From: Plecoglossus altivelis
Taxonomy: Eukaryota; Chordata; Actinopteri; Osmeriformes; Plecoglossidae
Assembly: GCA_036571765.1 (NCBI GenBank)
Contig: BROE01000009.1
Span: 11,142,593 to 11,206,592, forward strand
Length of the DNA: 64,000 bases
Direction: 5' to 3'
Shown: positions 48,570-61,710 of the stretch, piece after piece
Layout: each line of letters begins with the position of its first letter
Position numbering within the stretch: the stretch's first letter is position 1
Position numbers and translations under genes: made by a program
The notes under the pieces: generated by a model
What the model saw: the letters and a program-made list of their open reading frames with translations, nothing else
The model's database searches: none
Told to the model about the DNA's origin: nothing

Positions 48570-51500
48570 CAGCCCTGTTGCATTTTATATTATTTAGTCA
48601 GTCCCCCCCCATTCTCCTCCTTTTAATTTGCCAGTGCTTGCAGAATAGGTGGAAATAAACACATCGGTGTAAATGAATACATAATCCATGTTTAGCATAT
48701 TCACTGGCCCCTTGGCAGAGGGAACATGCCAATAACTATTTGTAGGGACTGACAATTTGACATTCAGACTTGTGCCCACAACAGAATATTTGGATTAGGA
48801 AGTGTCTGGAATGTTTGTGGCCTTCAACACTGCAGCATCACATACGTCAATGTTTTTGGTCTGTCAACAATACATAAAATCACAACTAAATTTCAGATGT
48901 CTTCTTCTGGAAAACACCTCTTGCTGGAGGAAATAGGATACATTGTTAGATTTGAACCTGATGTCAAGTTTGTTTTCTAAGAATAAAGCAGTGTGTATTT
49001 CAGGTCACATTGGGTTGTCTGTCCAAATAATAGTTTAAGGCGACCTGTTTGCCACCCCATGTGTCTGGAAGGGTTCAGAGGAGCAATATGGTGGATGCAC
49101 CATCTGGCTTGGGATTTCACAGTGAATCTGTGATACCATCAAAAAAATCACAAGATAGAAATCCACACTCTAATCCTTTTTGGTTTTTTTGTGCTAAGGA
49201 ATGTTGCTCTGTCCTCCTTGTTTATGATTTCCAACCTGTAGCACATAGGAAACAAAACAAAAATGTTCTGAAAACAAAAACTGACACTGTAGAATATTTT
49301 GTTAAACTCTTTCTTTAAAAAATCAGCTATAGGTGCATTTTGAGTCATTAGAGTACAGTTTAAAAAGTATTGATTTACTAATGTAGAGCTACTACAAACA
49401 AATATGTTGAACTATAAAACATAAGATACAAAGCTATACATTACATAACCCTGTTATTGACATATTTAACACTCGAACTGACCCCAAAATTGGTCAAAAA
49501 ATCATTAGGTTGTGTTGAAATAAAGGTCCTAAACAAGAGAACCTCGATACAAATGTTCGCCTCTCCCAGGATGATGAAGGTCATTAGGTCACTTGTACTC
49601 ATTAGAGAGGTTTAAAGGGAGTAGACTGCCATCTGTGCTACTTCACAGCATGATAAAGATCAAGTTAAATGTGACTCTTAACCTGCCATTAGTGGCCTGG
49701 GAATCCATATTGCCATCTTAAGTGGTATTCCTACAGTCAAGGCAATTTCCAGTTTGACTGAACCGAAACCACTTTTTACTATGAATTACAGAATTATACC
49801 TGGAAACATAGTTTTGGTTACCTTGGATATCGGGAGGGAAAACAAGTGAGTAATAAGTTCATCATTTGAGTTTTTCTGGTTTAACTCTGTAGCTGTGGTG
49901 TGTTTAGCACTGCAAAGAGCTTAAAGTTGAATCAAATGACGCTTTGTTTGTTTCGGTTGCATTGTTTGAATTAATAGAGACGATAACTTCTGCTTAAGTA
50001 CACATGAGATTAGATTGCACATGTCACTGCTACTAACCTAGCAGTGGTAGTAGAGATCAGTAGTGTTTACCCTGCCATTTAAGTGGTATGGAACGTACTT
50101 ACATGGTCAACAAAATCATTGTACTGATATGCGTATATTGACTGTAACAAACAGTACTATTCATAACATGACATTTAATTCAGTGTTTGATTACACAGAC
50201 AGCCATACTTTGCATCATTTACTGCAATCATTTACTGCCTGCAACATTTACTCTCTGTAAAATGTCATCTTAGACCCTTAATTTCAAGTTAGATCTGAAA
50301 CGGTTACATATGGATGTTACCACCTGCGCTCCCATCCAGCTGCCTCACTCTGCCATTAGAGTCAATCTGTATTACGAGAAAGTATCAGAGAGTAGTTCTG
50401 CATTCATGACTCATCATGCTCCTTGCTCTTTTCCTTTGGCCACACAAAGAGTAACAAGATAACAAAACGGAGTTGTCTCTGCTCCGGGAACCCTTCTCAA
50501 AACAATTACACAACACACTGTCTGTGTAATGGATTATTCATTATTCATATTCAATGTGAACCCCGGCAGCCGTGAATGGAAATTAAAGCCTACGCGACAA
50601 GAAAGCGAACAACACCAAACAGGCGCTGTGCAATAACCATCACAATGTGTCCTGGAAAAAGGTCCTGGCCAACCAGATATAGCTAAAAACATTCAAATAG
50701 GTTACATTTATTATGTTGGTCAGTATAGGAATAAACTGAGAATATCCTCACATGAGGGATACATTTAAGACATGCCATAATTAATGGCGTTGGGAAGAAA
50801 ATCATAACACATGTTCTTGCTATTGCATTAGCAACCATCATGATCATCATAAGGACATAAGTGCATCAGTCATTGATTATGTTTAACTGTTTACTTCTCA
50901 TAAATGTCCATTAAATTCATACACTGTGTACCAATTTCCTTTTTAGTGACACAGAGCAGCTGTACAGTGACTCATGCTAGCATGTGTGCAACTCGTGTGA
51001 ATATGTGCATTGTGTGAATATTACTGTGATTAGCATAAAATCGCTAGGTGCGCGTCTCCACAGAGGTAGGTCTGTAATGGAAGTGGCAAAAAGCTTCCAA
51101 TTTAAGTGATAAAGATGCGAGCATGAGTTTTCATGGTATTGACAAGGGACGTGAGACTTGAAGCAGCTGAAGAACAGCTGGAGAACAAAAAAATGTCAGG
51201 CCATCCTTTTGTCAGGTTAACTGGAGAGCAGGAGCATTAAGATGACCCCTCCTTCTCTCACTCTTTGCGTGTCCGTATTTTTCTCCCCTTCACACCGTCT
51301 GCTGAGTTTCCTGCACAGAGCGAGTGGCACTTGTCAATACGTTTTAAGTCAAGTGTTAAAGAAGCCTAAGATGTGCACAGTGCACTCACAAGTGCCTCTG
51401 CACATTTCTGCCCCATTATCAAGGAGACTGGGCTGAGGGAGAGGAATACACAAATGTGACTTAATGTTTTGCGCAGTGTGCGCCAGCATGTTGATTTGGT

Positions 51501-52140
51501 CTTTGTCGATTCACCTTTTCTCTGAAGTTTTTCTTTGCAGGGGCTGTAAACTCTAGGTCTGTGTTCCAATCGTTTTTGGAGTGTGGTGGAGACTATGAGA
51601 TCAAAGTTTTGTTTACATGTCTGTGATATTATTTAGGTCAATGAAGAGTTGATTAGATGGTAATGAGAATGCACTTGATTACACTGCAAAGATAGTCAAC
51701 CTTGGGATGTGCATGATGTATTTTTCATTTGTACTCCTGCTATGGCTGTGGTTCAGAACCAGAAGCATAAGTGAGGCAGTCAGTTTCCCCATGGATGCAA
51801 GATCAAACACCTGCATCATTTCCCCTCCATCGTTCAATGCCTGAAGCCAAAAAGACCTTGTTATACACGTTAGTATGGTCAAAATTTCCTTGTGTGACAT
51901 GTTGCTAAGAATCACCTTGTCCTGGGTCAAATCACTTTCATATGGCTGTTCAACATTCATTTATTATTAATCCATTTTCACTTTTGCTCCCTTTTAAATG
52001 AGGACTTTGGTTGTTTAGTAATAATAGATACGTGATCAATACGCCTGTTTTGGAACACAAAAGTAGTTATCAGTATGTATGTCCAAAGGGCAGTTTATAT
52101 CCAACCTCCATGGTAGAAGACAGACTGAAAAGTTTTTTTT
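48570..52140. other. Non-coding sequence; candidate conserved blocks near 49.6 and 50.5 kb
   Basis: No gene was recognised. Blocks at about 49550-49740 and 50510-50640 stand out as unique and motif-rich. The second has four TAAT/ATTA cores plus several CpGs. Remaining sequence carries only short frames. Confidence 0.42.
50510..50640. promoter_or_regulatory. Candidate conserved non-coding block
   Basis: TGTAATGGATTATTCATTA includes a GGATTA-type (paired/OTX-like) core and neighbouring ATTA sites. It is followed by CAGCCGTGAATGGAAATTAA and CTACGCGACAAG, with unusually many CpGs for the desert. No coding frame. The call is by inspection only. Confidence 0.28.
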
Positions 52141-52148
52141 GTATACTG

Positions 52149-52192
52149 ATGTCATATATATATGACATTATAATATATATATATATATATAT
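52149..52192 (+). repeat. 20-bp AT palindrome plus (AT)n
   Basis: ATGTCATATATATATGACAT at 52149-52168 is a perfect palindrome. It is followed at 52172-52192 by (AT)n. Such runs extrude cruciforms easily and are mutation-prone. Confidence 0.93.
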
Positions 52193-52194
52193 CT

Positions 52195-55100
52195 GCCAAA
52201 GAAACCAACAGTAATGGGAAAACAAAGTTATTTGATCCAAGCTCTAAAGCCTCAGCAGACCCACATGATATTGTTACTCTTCTACAAAACTGAGATGTCT
52301 CAAAAGTCTACAGTGTCTAGGGCGCGGTAGATTGACTCTTTGAAGCAGTGCACCAGCAAGTGTAAGAACTCATGTTTTCCAGTAGCATCAAAACGGAACC
52401 CTCAAGAACATGACAGTGCCGTGAGCCGCTACTCCATGTCCCATCAAGTGCTGTTTGTCAGGTGCCACATATTTGTTGACCGAGGGACTGTTGGAAAACA
52501 GCCCCGACGTAGTTTTAACACAACTACGCAGTCAGATTGATGGTTTACTTGGGAATTATTTATGCAGCCTAGTGGGGGGACATGTCACAAAGTGTAGTAA
52601 TAAGTTATTATATGGATGAATTAAACATGCTTTTATATGGTATAAGTGAATTCAATGGGCTAGTGTTCTCAGGTATACTGAATTCATCATCTTATAGATC
52701 TTTATAGACTGAATAGGTTTATTGGGTGTCTACGTTGTCCTCACTTTCACATTGTCACAACACCCTCGCAAGAAGGAGCCATGCATACAGAGCATATAAA
52801 CTGAATCACCTTGAGAGGATCAAGCTTTGATCCTGTGATCTTCTCAGACCTTGCCGGCCACCTTACATCCCAACATCCCAGCTAATCTTTCTTTCATCTG
52901 AAGAGCTCCTACAAGACCCTGTCACTCTGGCTTTCAACTGAACATCTGAGAGAAGCAGCACGAGACCTAATACATTTTGATTTACTCAGGCAACCCTTCC
53001 TTCCTTCGTCCTGCCACTCCGCCTCTGACCAGACCACAACCTCCCCCAGCTCAAGTCATTATTACCAGCTCTCTGAAATACCTCAGACTCCTTTTTCCAT
53101 CCATCACCATCCAGAAGAACAAGCTACTGATAACTCACATAAACCCTTGTGATTAAAGATTTTGATCGAATCAAAGACCCTTTAAGCTCTGATATTACGC
53201 ATTCAATTAGTCTTTGATCACAGTGTTGTTAGACAGAGATCCTTCTCAAGAGGGGAGTGGTATTTAGTCACGTGAAAATTCCTCCATATCAGAAGTCTTC
53301 ATTCAGCAAGCTCCAGTGGTTTTCTTGAAAAAGTAAAGCTCATTTGGTGTAGCACCTTTCGTAGAAACAGTTCACTGTTAAGGGTACTTCACAATTGTTT
53401 AGTTTTTTTACAAAATAGGAATACATAGATGGAAACAACTAAAAAAACAAACAACTAAAAATAAAACAAACAGCAGGTATTTAAAAGTGAAAGTAAAGGT
53501 AAAAGCGTGATTATAGGTTAGATGTCCATGCACACATTAGATCAAAATCATATTCTACAAAAGCATCTTCTAGCTGTTGGGAACTATGTATTTAAATGTT
53601 ATGGGAAACAGTGGTCATTGGTGGACGTAAGTGCTCCTGAGAAATTATGGCTGCCGGCTCTGGCAGGGGGGGGGGCGAGTGCAGCTGAAATTGGTCTGGG
53701 ACTTTAAGCCACGTTCAACATCTTCTGGTCCCTCTGGAAGCCCGTCATCATTGTGCCATCATGAACCAATTCCAGAGCCCAGATGAAGTCATTTTAAAAC
53801 TCCCTTGAGTGAAAGTGCAGGATAAAAATTGAGACAGAGGATGGCAGAAAAATTGTCTCATTCTCACCATCAAGAAACAGAAGACAGTTTGATAGTGAGT
53901 TATCACATTCATAGATAGACTTTCTTATGTCAACATTTGATTTATTTCAAGTGTGTATGAATGTTTGAGTTCAAAGTCCAAATATGCAACATCCAAATGG
54001 CATTCTATACATTACACCCATAGAGAGCCAACACAATCTTCCAAAATCAAACCGCATTTTCCTGCACTCAGTTTAAAAAGCTTCAAGCACATCAGGTAAT
54101 TTGGCTCAGTTTTGTAACAGCATAAGAAAACTATTCCATAGCAAGGAACACAACTTTCCCTCTCAGCAAACTAAAAGACTGTCGACTGGGTGAATTTGTA
54201 AAAAACTGCTAAAAGTTGTTTTCATTTAATCTCCTATATTCTATTTAAAGGTTCAGGATGGCATTTAATGCAATTACGCTTTGCTTTGAATGTTCTCACA
54301 AGTACCCACATACATAAAGCATGTATATTGATTACTGCTTAAAAGGAAGCTGGTCCACTCTTAAAATTGGCGATTAATTGCCTGGTAATTATGTATTGAT
54401 GAAAAGTTTAAGGATTGTCAACAGGCAGGTGTTGAAAAGGTATGGATTGTTGCATCGTGCGTCAGTGTGTGCGAGAGAGAAAACATTTTCTGCAATTTGG
54501 GGATTAGGGTGTGTCTGTTTTGTATATACAGTTTATCCCTCTCCTATTTATGGTCAGAAATAAATAAACTGATATATTGTCTGAATCAGCAGGTTCTGCT
54601 GAAGATGTAGACAACATATTGTGCCATCAACACCACAAAGACTTTTTGTCCACGTAAAAAACGTTAACCTACAAAACCTTAGAAGTGTAACAAAAAACTG
54701 GTACAATATAACGCAACCTACTCTGCACCTGAGTCACGTGTGCATCCACTGCATTCACAGATATTACTTAAACTGAGTGAACTAGCAACTGAGTTAAGTT
54801 GTACGTACACGTTCTTTGTTCATAATAATGGACAGTATTGTTCTGACAGAACACCACCACTGTCTGATATCCCAAAATTTTCTCTCCATAAAATGGCCTT
54901 GTCTACGCTGTGTTGTACAGAAAAATAAATGTATTAATGATACAAAATTGTATAGAATTATATATATATGATGATATATATATCTTATATATATAATAAC
55001 ATGATTAATACGCAGATGTGGCCAGTGCTAAAATCCATTGGTTTATTTAATTTAAACATGTTTTCCAATGTACCTTTTATATAATTTGCACTCCTATCAA

Positions 55101-58100
55101 AAGCCTTTAGTATTATACTATGTGTACATTAAATTCATAGCACCTTTGCCTTCTATCGGGGAGGCTCATACTGGCAACAGTAAAACCTCCCCCCGAATCC
55201 AAATGAACTGTTTACTACTCTACAACTCACCTGTCAGTGGATACAAAGTCTTATCGCCAATGAAACGCAGATGTTCAGTGCTCATTACATTTTCTGCATT
55301 CCTCATCCATGGCTGTTTTATATCCATGCGTATGAAATATTTGTCACCTATTCCCAATGTCTACATCAGCAATGTTTGCCTCCGAATCTGAAGAAGTAAT
55401 TACTGCGGCATGAAGGAAATGAAATTCTAATAATGTTGACAACATTATCTAAAAAAATGCAAACAGTTTCATTGGAAATGTGCATATGTAGACAAAAGAA
55501 TAACTGACATCTGAAGGATGTGTTGTTGAAGACAGGGTCTGTGGTAACAACACAATAGATTTGAGAAAAAGATTTAAGTGCTTCTTGCAGATAAAGTATG
55601 CCAATTCACAACGCATTGTTATGTGGTAGTTTACGTTTTTGCTTCAATAAAAGAAAATATGAAATAAATGTCTGATTTGCATACAAAAAGTGTGTGACCT
55701 TGATTGCATTACAATAATAGTACAATGGAAAATGTTTTTTTTAACCAAAACTTTACGTTTTTATAACAAATGAAACACAATATGGTTTAGTATCTGGAAA
55801 TGAGCAGACTTTACAGATGCTCTGCAACAATTGTGAACATGGTAAATATAGTTGGTCATTGAAGATCCTTGGTTTGTTGGTTTCATGAATTAAACATGTC
55901 CATTTCTAGTTTCTATGTTCAATGTTAAAGAAATGTCTGTACAACCCACATATGAGTGCAGAATAGCAAAAGCCCCAGGATATACAGTAGAGTTTTGTCT
56001 GTTCGGCAAGTGATGCTAGAAGATTCTTGAGACTCTAAATGCTGATGCCTCCTCCTGTTTGTGTAGCAACAGGAGGCCCAGTCTTTGCCCAAGCAACATG
56101 CAGAGATACATGACTTGTTCTCGTAGCATAAAATGTGAGGAGTCCTGGTGCATGCCTTGTTCAGACTGCAGATAGATGTTGATATTTCTCTTGGAGTTTC
56201 ACCTGCAGTGACATTAAGTCCTATTACGTCAAGTATGTCCATGCTTATCAGTTAATCAACAAAAATATAGAATATGTATTCCCAGCTCTTCCCATTTGTG
56301 ATAATGTAACCTAAAAGACTGTAGATGGACATGGACAACACACAGAAGAACAACCACATTTTGCTGGAGATTGTGCACTAAACAGTGGGTGAGAACCTCA
56401 GTTGATGCAAACTTGTCTTTTTACAAGTTGTTAGTAATACACTTTGTCCACCAGCTTCATCACACGAGAGCCTGTTTAACCATGCAATTGCTGTAGACAG
56501 AAAAGATTTTAATGACGGATGGATAAACAAGGCACTTTTAGGGTATTCTTCATATAGTCATGATCCTCCTTCCCTACCTCCTTCTCTCTGTCTTTCTGTG
56601 TCGATGTATCAATGAAGACCAGGTTTTTTCCAGCTCGTCATTATCGGAGTGACAGAGTTCACTTGAGTTCCGGATTTTCATAAGTATTATGGATCCGCAG
56701 ATTGGGAAAGAAAACCAGACCCCTGACAGGAAATAACACAACACTAGGCTTAGGTCTCAATCATGTCTCCCTCCGCTCTAAAGGCCGGAGGGCCATCTTT
56801 CATAGGGCACAACAATATAAACATAAATAGTGACAGACAAGAAATGAAAGGTGTCACCATTGACAAAGGAAGAGATTCCCAGCTCTCAGCTCATGACCAC
56901 TCTCAGGTAGAGAGTCGAGCTCTCCCCATCATCATCACAAGAGAAATGTACACAGTATTTTCAGCCGACCACGGACATCTATTGAACCTCACAATTAGAC
57001 ACAATGTACTCGTATTTCATAGCAAACTCACATTAGAACATACTAACTAGTATCCAAGTACTATTTATATTGATTAGGAAAAGCTCTTTTGATCAGAGAA
57101 TAATACAAGTACACGAGAAATCCCAGTTTCACACATAAAAAACATGCACAGGTACAAAAAAACATGCAGTTGTTTTATTCCCAGTTTTAAGTATACTGAC
57201 TGCAAATAAAGCAAACTAATATACATTAAGTTTCAATTATTTACTATTAGTGCAATTCATATCAAACTATCTATCCTGAATTGTACATTTCTATTATTTA
57301 TTCATTTAATTTTATATTATTTACCGATATGAGTGAAAGTGCTTGGGATAATTAGTTACTATTTTTTACATCAGATAGACAGTAACTAATCTTTAGACAT
57401 AACAGACAAGAATTTATTCAAATGCACATAAGCAAGGGTCATTCCTGATTGTATTTAGAGTTAGACTATTTAGACTGTCCTGTGTTATTTAACACAGCCA
57501 TAGCTGAATATCTTCAGGATACACAAGTCATTTCAAGTGATATTGTGTACTATGACTCCATATCCTCAAATCACTTACACTAACATGTCAATAATTACTG
57601 CAATAAAAGCACAATATTTTATTGAAATTTGTCCTGAGACATTATTATGAAATCGTCGGTTAAATTATAATTTAGTTGTCTCTGTCTTCATTTGGCCTCA
57701 CGGCAATGTATTCTAATGCTACATTGGAACACTTTATTGTTAATTTGTTGCAATTGGACTCAGATAAACTGCTATTCTACACATACTACTGGCTGGGAAA
57801 ATCCATATGAAGAACAGCAATGATATGATGATTCAATATGGAGTGCTTGGACCATGAGAACCCAATGTCAGATCAACATTTTAAAAAACTGCCCAGTGAA
57901 GAGAGAGCAGAAAAGTCAACCATTGTGTTGCTCTGTAAACCTGATAAGAGGAGAATGTAAGAGTTTAATAATTCATCAACAAATACAGTTTGTTCTGCCG
58001 GTCACTGTCACTGATACACTTTAACCTGTGTCACAGAACAGACATAGGTGAAAGGTTGATGGTTCTTGAGAGACAAACGACACCCTAACAGTCTTACCTC

Positions 58101-58680
58101 TGACTGATTTAACACAGAATCACAAATGACTCCTACACCCCATGTGTCTTGAAGGCACGAAAGTGTCGATAGCACTTTTGGTCACCCTTGAGAAAACCTA
58201 GCATAATTGGCCCTGTTGGAAATCTTTACCTGTTCTCTCATTGATTAATTGGGATGGTTGTAACTGGCTGACGTGTTCTTTAATGAAATAGATAAAGTGC
58301 AGACAGATCAACGTCCTACATTTATTACTAAACTGAACTAGGTATATTTGTTGGATAAGTTAACAATTGTCAACTTCCTGAAAAGAAATAGTATCTTTTC
58401 ACTGCGTCTTCGTAGGTACAGTCTGTATCTGCACAGTTTCTTAAACTCTATTAATAAGCACTTTTCTTACTTTTTATATCACGTCCAAGCTGGAAAAATA
58501 TTGTTTGTACATCATAATGTATTCAGGCACTACCTGTGTTGAGGCTGTTTCTATGTCCTTTTGTGCAGGGACATATCTGAACAAACAATAGTTTTTCCTC
58601 TGTCTGACACAAACATGGTCTTCATAGGTGAATTCTTCCTAAGCTGTGAACAAAGAGGTGTTGTTAATTTTATATTTTAC
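52195..58680. other. Non-coding sequence, nothing firmly recognised
   Basis: A G10 run lies at 53666-53675 and a broken AT repeat at 54955-54997. The stretch 52800-53190 is C/T-rich (AGCTCAAGTCATT, CCTTCCTTCCTTCG) and might be an old unrecognised insertion. Frames up to about 107 codons (55068-55391, 55925-56242) show no domain and no splice context. No tRNA or rRNA was seen. Confidence 0.42.
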
Positions 58681-58685
58681 TCTCA

Positions 58686-58804
58686 TATACATACATACCA
58701 TACATACATACATACATAAGTACATTACATTACATTACATTACAGTACAGTACAGTACAGTACAGTACAGTACAGTACAGTACATGCATACATACATACA
58801 TACA
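58686..58804 (+). repeat. Stack of four short tandem repeats
   Basis: (ACAT)n at 58686-58718 passes into (ATTAC)n to 58742, then eight or so units of (AGTAC)n to 58783, then (CATA)n to 58804. All share the TAC/CAT core, so each probably arose from its neighbour by point change and slippage. A Tc1-like terminus begins about 10 bp further on. Confidence 0.93.
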
Positions 58805-58814
58805 CAAACATGCA

Positions 58815-59370
58815 CACACCGCTCATCCGTAACATTATGACCACTGATAGGTGAAGTGAATAACACTGATTATCTTGCTAACCTGAGACATGTCATTGGA
58901 TGGAATATACCAGGCATGAAAGTAAACATTTTGCCTTCAAAGTCGATGTGTTATAAGCGGGAAAAATGGCCCACAAAAGAATTTGAGCAACTTTGACAAG
59001 GGCCCAATTTTGACAGCTGGACAACTGGGTCAAAGCATCTCTAGCCCTAACACTAACCCAGACCCTTGTCTTAAACACCATCAAATACATTTTGGATCAA
59101 TTCTAACACCATCTGCAAGCCAGGTGCCCAGACAGCAGTGCCCATACAACGCTAATGCTCTTGTGGCTGAATGGGTACTAAATCTAATAGACACTCTCCA
59201 AAATCTTGTGGACGGCCTTCCCAGAAGAATAGGCAGCGGTTATGGCTACATGGGAAGGGGGGGAGGGGGCAACTCTGTATTATTGCTTGTAGTTTTAGTG
59301 TGAGACATACAAGAAACTCATATAGGTGTGAAGGTCAGGTATCCCAATAATGTTGTTGATGTAGTGTATA
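58815..59370 (+). mobile_element. Composite Tc1-like DNA transposon remnant
   Basis: The left part (58815 to about 59042) starts with an ACACCG...TAACATTATGACCAC terminus followed by TGATAGGTGAAGTGAATAAC. It then has the start of a transposase whose best piece is SNFDKGPILTAGQLGQSIS (58986 on), matching the DFDKGQIV...LGQSIS helix-turn-helix of fish Tc1 elements. The right part (about 59043-59370) carries NALVAEW...LQNLVDGLPRRI and a G-rich GGGGGGCAACTC near the end. This is the C-terminus of a second, different Tc1-like family, and its inverted-repeat-like end GGTGTGAAGGTCAGG lies near 59324. The whole DDE catalytic middle is absent. It cannot move. Confidence 0.8.
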
Positions 59371-59371
59371 C

Positions 59372-60895
59372 ACACTACACAGAGAATAACCGGTAGAAAT
59401 TCCAGTCAGGCTTCTTTCTTTCCATAAAGGATCTCGGCTGTGCATTATCGGGCTTTGAGAGGGTTATCATGTTTCTCCTTGCGATGTCTTTTGGTAGCCG
59501 TTCACAAGGACCTTTAGAGTTAGTTGTTTTGATGAAAAATGAATTCAAATGAGTGCTTTGTGGAGGTTGTGAGGCTTGACAGACATGTCAAACTGAGGCT
59601 CAAAGACTTTCTGACTCTCTTAGTGTCCCCCAGAATCAGAGCAGGGCAGGGTTGTGTGAACTTGAGTTAGTATAAGACTCTCCTGCAATGTTAATGTAAT
59701 TGAACTGTGGCAAAAAGCCTTTAAAATGTCTTCTATAGCCATGGGGAAAAGGCTGCCTTAAAGGTTTAACAACCTCTCACCACAGCGGTATAATGCAGTG
59801 CTTGTCATAAAGAAAGTTCACAGGCACACAGATTTTCTAGATCCTTTGCATGTTATGTAATTGAGAACTTGTTCACAGATGATGACGGCATCAAGGTGAT
59901 AATCTGTCTGTCTTATTGGTACAATGTTGCTATACTGTTGATGATTCTACATTACCTGACTATTTCTTCATTGCTTCCTGAATACAAACCATCTTTAAAG
60001 TATAAATATGCATGTATATGAAATGTTGTGTGATACAGACATAGCACTAATAATAGCTTACTTTGAGTTCCCTTGGGTGTCAGTATATACATCGGTTTGG
60101 GACGATTGGTGGTTGCTAGTCATTGAATAATGAAGAAGAGACCGTTTTCATGAACTTCTTAAAACTGTACACTTAAACTCCAGCTGTAAATACTTTGTCA
60201 CAAATTGTCACTTTAACCAATCATGGATAAAGTTTAAATATGCATTTTAATTGCCCTCTCATGGTAAAAACCTGAAAGCATACTGAATGTATCCATACAT
60301 GTGAAAAGGCCCTGCCTCTGCAAAGCTAGAGTAACCCCCTAGGGACATTCACAGATTTGCCTTATAAAGGTCCAGTTAAGGTATTTGGAATAATGAGGTG
60401 TTTGCTCCCTTGAAAGTTGGTTTAAGTGGATTTTGTTGCAGGATCTAAGAAGTAAGATCAATGGCGCTGTGGGTGAGAGACAAACACAGGCCTCTTCTCA
60501 TGTCTCCCACTGTCCACATCGATCATACACTGGGAAGGAGAGGGAGGGAACCTCTTAGTGAACTCTAACTAAAGATGCAGAGGACAGGTGCCAATATTGC
60601 ATATTTTGAACCAAAATCTGAATGTCGTTTTTCATGGAATGTTTAATCCAATTGCTTTTATAAAGGAAGGAAAATATAAGAGTCTACAATGTGTGTGTGT
60701 GCTAATGGTTTGGTGTACTTGCGATTGAATTGAGAGAGAGAGAATAGATGAAAAGTTAGTATACGATGTCAGGGTTCAAACACAATTACATACTAGTCTA
60801 TTCTACACCAATGCACTTTACGTTGCTGGTGAATTTTACGTCTTATTGCCTGGATTGAATGTGTATAGATAGCTCTCGTGTGGGTTACGGTACTC
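59372..60895. other. Non-coding sequence upstream of the CpG-rich region
   Basis: No gene was recognised. A unique block at about 60210-60270 contains AAATATGCATTTTAATTGCC (octamer-like and homeodomain-like). A short GT run and GAGAGAGAGA lie near 60690-60745. This would be distal promoter territory if the gene at 61.7 kb is real. Confidence 0.45.
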
Positions 60896-60900
60896 TTCAT

Positions 60901-61710
60901 TACGGTCTAGGTTAGCCATCCCTGCTGCAGGTAGCGCGAACCTTTACAAGGTAATCCACTTTGTTAAAAGATAATCCTCGATCCGCACAATCGCTGCGGT
61001 GTGAAACCCACGATATACTTCACAGACTGGTTTCACGTTTAGGTTGCTGTGGTGCTGTTTACGCTCATTCGCTGAAACATGCGATCGTGTGTGTGCTTCG
61101 CATCTTACATGTATGTGTATCTGTGCTTAACTTCTCCTTACAATGTGCTCGAAAGAAATTTCGATAGTTGTGCCATCTAGAAATCTTGAGTTATAGTAAT
61201 CGCAGACGGACTGTCAAGCGTAAAAGATTTGAGCAGCTGTAGGGTAGCCTACTGTGTTCTAAACGGTTGGACATCGTCGTTGTACTTTGTAGTTATTGTC
61301 ACATATAATAATTATCTGACACATGAACACTGTATTTCGGTTTAGAAAGAGAGAGTTATTTGTGTTAGTTATTTAAGTCTTTCTCACGTCCCGGTTAGAG
61401 GAGTCTCATAGAGACCAACCAAGATAGTATCGCACCAAGGACGCATCGGTTTATTGAATTCGGTGCTGGTGAAAAAACTTAGGTTCGGGAGTTTGCCTTC
61501 AACTTGAATACATTTGATAGTATCCCGCCTGTCTGAAATAGACTATGTGAATCCGCATTTTCAGCTGAGGTCTTTTTACAGCGAATTTGACGGGAACTGC
61601 AAGGTGTGCTTTCATACGGACTTTTTTCTGAACAGGTTTACTCTGTAGTAAAAGGGAAACATGCGAACCGTTTGTTCGTTTTGCAGTGTCTCTGCTGGAA
61701 TAAGAAGGGG
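60901..61710 (+). promoter_or_regulatory. CpG-rich promoter and 5' UTR (putative)
   Basis: I count about 41 CpG in 60901-61800, against 6 in 57001-57900. Methylated vertebrate DNA loses CpG, so this enrichment suggests an unmethylated promoter. The region ends at a putative start codon with a strong downstream splice donor. No clear TATA box was found and the transcription start cannot be placed. Several upstream ATGs exist if transcription starts before 61320: ATG at 61324 (17 codons), a minimal ATG-TGA at 61545-61550, and one at 61661. Possible splice acceptors (TTTTCAG at 61563, TTTTTACAG at 61581) leave open that 5' leader exons lie further upstream. Confidence 0.55.

Noticed and set aside
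48361..48658. S/P/L-rich frames
   Set aside because: Caused by the CT-rich tract.
58646..58840. 64-codon frame with TVQYS repeats
   Set aside because: Translation of the short tandem repeat stack.
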